Source: Methylophilaceae bacterium 11 (GTDB lineage: Bacteria; Pseudomonadota; Gammaproteobacteria; Burkholderiales; Methylophilaceae). Taken from it: a stretch of DNA of 64,000 bases. The translations under genes and the position numbers were made by a program. Of the stretch, positions 62,054 to 64,000 are shown in pieces; position 1 is the first letter of the stretch, and each line of letters opens with the position of its first letter. The DNA is taken from the NCBI GenBank assembly GCA_000525025.1, contig JCKJ01000001.1:1860001-1924000 (forward strand). Direction: 5' to 3'. Below the pieces are notes generated by a model. That model was not told where the DNA came from. It searched no databases and worked only from the letters and a program-made list of their open reading frames with translations.

Positions 62054-64000
62054 TCAATGGGCTTTACCCACTTTGCCTGCGCGTAACGCTTCGATGACAT
62101 CTTGTTTCTTGCCATCTGCCACTACGCGGCCAGCATCAATCACAATGAGACGCGTGACCAAATCAAATAATCCCGAACGATGGCTAATCAACACCATCGT
62201 GTGCTGGTGGGTAGCCTCAGCCAGTCGTTTTTTCACTGCATCTTCGCCAGAATGGTCCATCGCGCTGGTTGGTTCATCTAACAACACAATCGAAGGCCGT
62301 GTAATAAACGCCCGGGCAATGCCTACGCCTTGTTTTTGGCCACCGGAGAGTGTCTCGCCACGCTCACCTACCAACAAATCAAAACCTTTGGGGTGTGCAT
62401 TGGCAAACTCATCGATGCCGCCCACATGCGCTGCCGCCAGTACAGCAGCATCATTGCTATGTGGCGCACGCATGGCAATGTTGTCGCGCAATGAGCCATA
62501 AAACAAATGTGTATCTTGTTGTACGTATCCTATACTGCGGCGCAACTCGGCCGGGTCTATTTGTCTAGAATCAATACCATCAATCAAAATCGCGCCTTCT
62601 GTAGGTTTATACAGACCCAAAATCAGCTTATTGATGGTACTTTTGCCTGAGCCCATGCGCCCCAATAAAGCCACATGTTCACCGGCTTTAATTTTGAAAG
62701 ACACTTTAGTCAACGCAAGCTCTTCTGCGCCCGGATATTGAAAACTGACTTCTCTAAACTCAATATCGCCACGGAACGATGGACGCGACAAAAAGTTAGC
62801 ATTAGCAGGACGCTCCACTGATTTATGCATGATCTCGTCTAACGATTGCAAGGAGGTAGATGCTGTGTGATATTGACTCAACAAGCCAGCTGTTTGCGCA
62901 ATGGGTGCCAATGCCCGAGAAGCCAGCATCGTAGTTGCGATCAAGCCCCCCATCGTCAAATCACCACTCGTGACCATATAGACGCCTAGCAACACCAGTA
63001 CCACAGTCAATATCTGTTGAATGGCATTAGAGCCGTTATTAATGGAAGAAGCCAGTAAGCGCAATTTACTACCCACCTCAGTGAGATAGCGTGCACTATG
63101 CTCCCACTTGCGTTGCATATTGCCTTCAATACCTAAGGATTTAATAGTTTCTAAGCCCACCAAGCTTTCTATCAGCGTGGCATTACGAATAGCACCAGCG
63201 CGGTACATGGTTTCTGATAGCTCATGCATCTTGGTCTGCACACTCAAGGCATATACCAGCATGATGATGGCGCCGATCACAACGGGCAAGACCATGACCC
63301 AATTAATCCAGGCAATGACGACAATAAAAATAATGCCGAACGGCAAGTCAATTAAAGCCGTGATGGTGGCAGAGGTAATAAAGTCTCTGACACTCTCAAA
63401 GGAACGGAGATTAGAGGCAAAAGAGCCTACAGAGTTTGGCCGCTGATCCAAATGTAGTCCTAGCACTTGCTCCATGATGCGCGCACTGAGCTTGACATCA
63501 ATCCGTGCACTGGCCCAATCTAGGAAAAAAGCGCGCATGGTACGTAAAATCAAATCACCCACCACAATGATGAGTACACCCAAGCCCATGACCCACATGG
63601 TTTCAATCGCGCGATTTGGCACAATTCTGTCGTATACGTTCATCGTAAATAAAGGCATGGCCAGCGCAAATATATTGACCAGAAGAGCGGCCAACATCAC
63701 ATCACGGTAAATGCGCTTATTCTCTGCCAACGTACCCCAGAACCAATGTCTCAAGCGCACCTTACCTACCTCTGGCGCGCGTTGATCAAACATATACTTG
63801 GGCTTGACTGTAATGAAATAGCCGGCATATTTGGCTTCTAATTCAGCCAAAGGCAAATGCGTTTCAGCATCGCCCAATTCAGGAAAAATCACATAGGCGG
63901 TATTGGTGGCGTAATCAATGCGGGCAAGCTTACATGCCTCATCATTATGTAGCAGTAGTGTGACGGGTAAGAATTCTTTACGAATAGACTGTAGCGGCTT
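62054..64000 (-). CDS. lapB: Type I secretion ABC transporter LapB, partial at right edge
   Basis: The frame is open to the window edge; the GTG at 63892 is internal, since in-frame upstream codons encode SIRKEFLPVTLLLHNDEACKLARID, which matches the start of the degenerate C39-like domain of LapB (so the N-terminus is outside). Next come PKYMFDQRAPEVGKVRLRHWFWGTL, six membrane helices, and the ATPase with Walker A GRMGSGKSTINKL, signature LSGGQKQGVGIARAF and Walker B SIVLLDEPTSAMDHSG. It lacks the C39 catalytic motif in the visible part. It exports the giant adhesin. Confidence 0.95.
   Translation of the reverse strand, partial: KPLQSIRKEFLPVTLLLHNDEACKLARIDYATNTAYVIFPELGDAETHLPLAELEAKYAGYFITVKPKYMFDQRAPEVGKVRLRHWFWGTLAENKRIYRDVMLAALLVNIFALAMPLFTMNVYDRIVPNRAIETMWVMGLGVLIIVVGDLILRTMRAFFLDWASARIDVKLSARIMEQVLGLHLDQRPNSVGSFASNLRSFESVRDFITSATITALIDLPFGIIFIVVIAWINWVMVLPVVIGAIIMLVYALSVQTKMHELSETMYRAGAIRNATLIESLVGLETIKSLGIEGNMQRKWEHSARYLTEVGSKLRLLASSINNGSNAIQQILTVVLVLLGVYMVTSGDLTMGGLIATTMLASRALAPIAQTAGLLSQYHTASTSLQSLDEIMHKSVERPANANFLSRPSFRGDIEFREVSFQYPGAEELALTKVSFKIKAGEHVALLGRMGSGKSTINKLILGLYKPTEGAILIDGIDSRQIDPAELRRSIGYVQQDTHLFYGSLRDNIAMRAPHSNDAAVLAAAHVGGIDEFANAHPKGFDLLVGERGETLSGGQKQGVGIARAFITRPSIVLLDEPTSAMDHSGEDAVKKRLAEATHQHTMVLISHRSGLFDLVTRLIVIDAGRVVADGKKQDVIEALRAGKVGKAH

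Noticed and set aside
62054-63892. Start of lapB at the GTG at 63892
   Set aside because: The frame stays open to 64000 and codes for the conserved LapB N-terminal region, so the start lies outside the window.

Overview
The window looks like a chromosome segment of a Gram-negative, moderate-GC betaproteobacterium. The gene set (homodimeric-type AceE, E3 with its own lipoyl domain, the birA-coaX-SPOR cluster, Lap-type adhesin secretion) suggests Nitrosomonadales, perhaps Methylophilaceae. That placement is an inference from gene content and style, not from a marker gene. I see no insertion sequence, phage or CRISPR array.

1-20 kb is mostly housekeeping. It holds the 5' part of an M17 aminopeptidase (runs off the left edge), a pyruvate dehydrogenase cluster (aceE, an unexpected outer-membrane protein gene, aceF, lpdA, a GlcD-type FAD oxidase), the minus-strand birA-coaX-SPOR operon, glnS, an AT-rich DUF262 plus HEPN-like gene pair that looks like an acquired defence cassette, then a flavin reductase, corA, msrA, a glycine-zipper protein and a Y-family polymerase.

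19.7-46 kb is one long minus-strand run concerned with secretion and the cell surface. In transcription order: an ECF sigma factor, a FecR anti-sigma factor and a very large TonB-dependent receptor; two paralogous exported four-cysteine proteins of unknown family; an RTX protein; a hairpin; two type I secretion ABC genes, an HlyD-type adaptor and a TolC-type channel; then, overlapping the TolC gene by 26 nt, a complete-looking type II secretion/MSHA-like machine (GspG, GspF, GspE, PilM/N/O-like proteins, a GspC/PilP-like protein, a secretin lipoprotein and three more pseudopilins); and last a small exported protein made of short repeats. A 72-73 nt sequence, about 92% identical between its two copies, sits at the same distance upstream of the RTX gene and of the first four-cysteine protein gene, tying them to common control.

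46-64 kb is a cyclic-di-GMP controlled adhesin locus of the Lap type. It contains a tRNA-Leu(TAA), a TolC-family channel with an added C-terminal domain, a 2792-residue adhesin with an N-terminal retention module and a TAAG cleavage site, the periplasmic protease LapG, the degenerate GGDEF/EAL receptor LapD, and a lapB-lapC transporter operon (lapB runs off the right edge) that ends in a LuxR-type regulator with a pseudo-receiver domain. In the known scheme, low c-di-GMP releases LapG from LapD; LapG then clips the adhesin N-terminus and frees it from the outer membrane channel. All parts of that switch are present here.

Gene-free stretches are short. The longest are 1027-1292, 44240-44477, 45985-46252, 46373-46534 and 57028-57269, all under 300 bases. 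Apart from the signals listed as features I saw nothing convincing in them.
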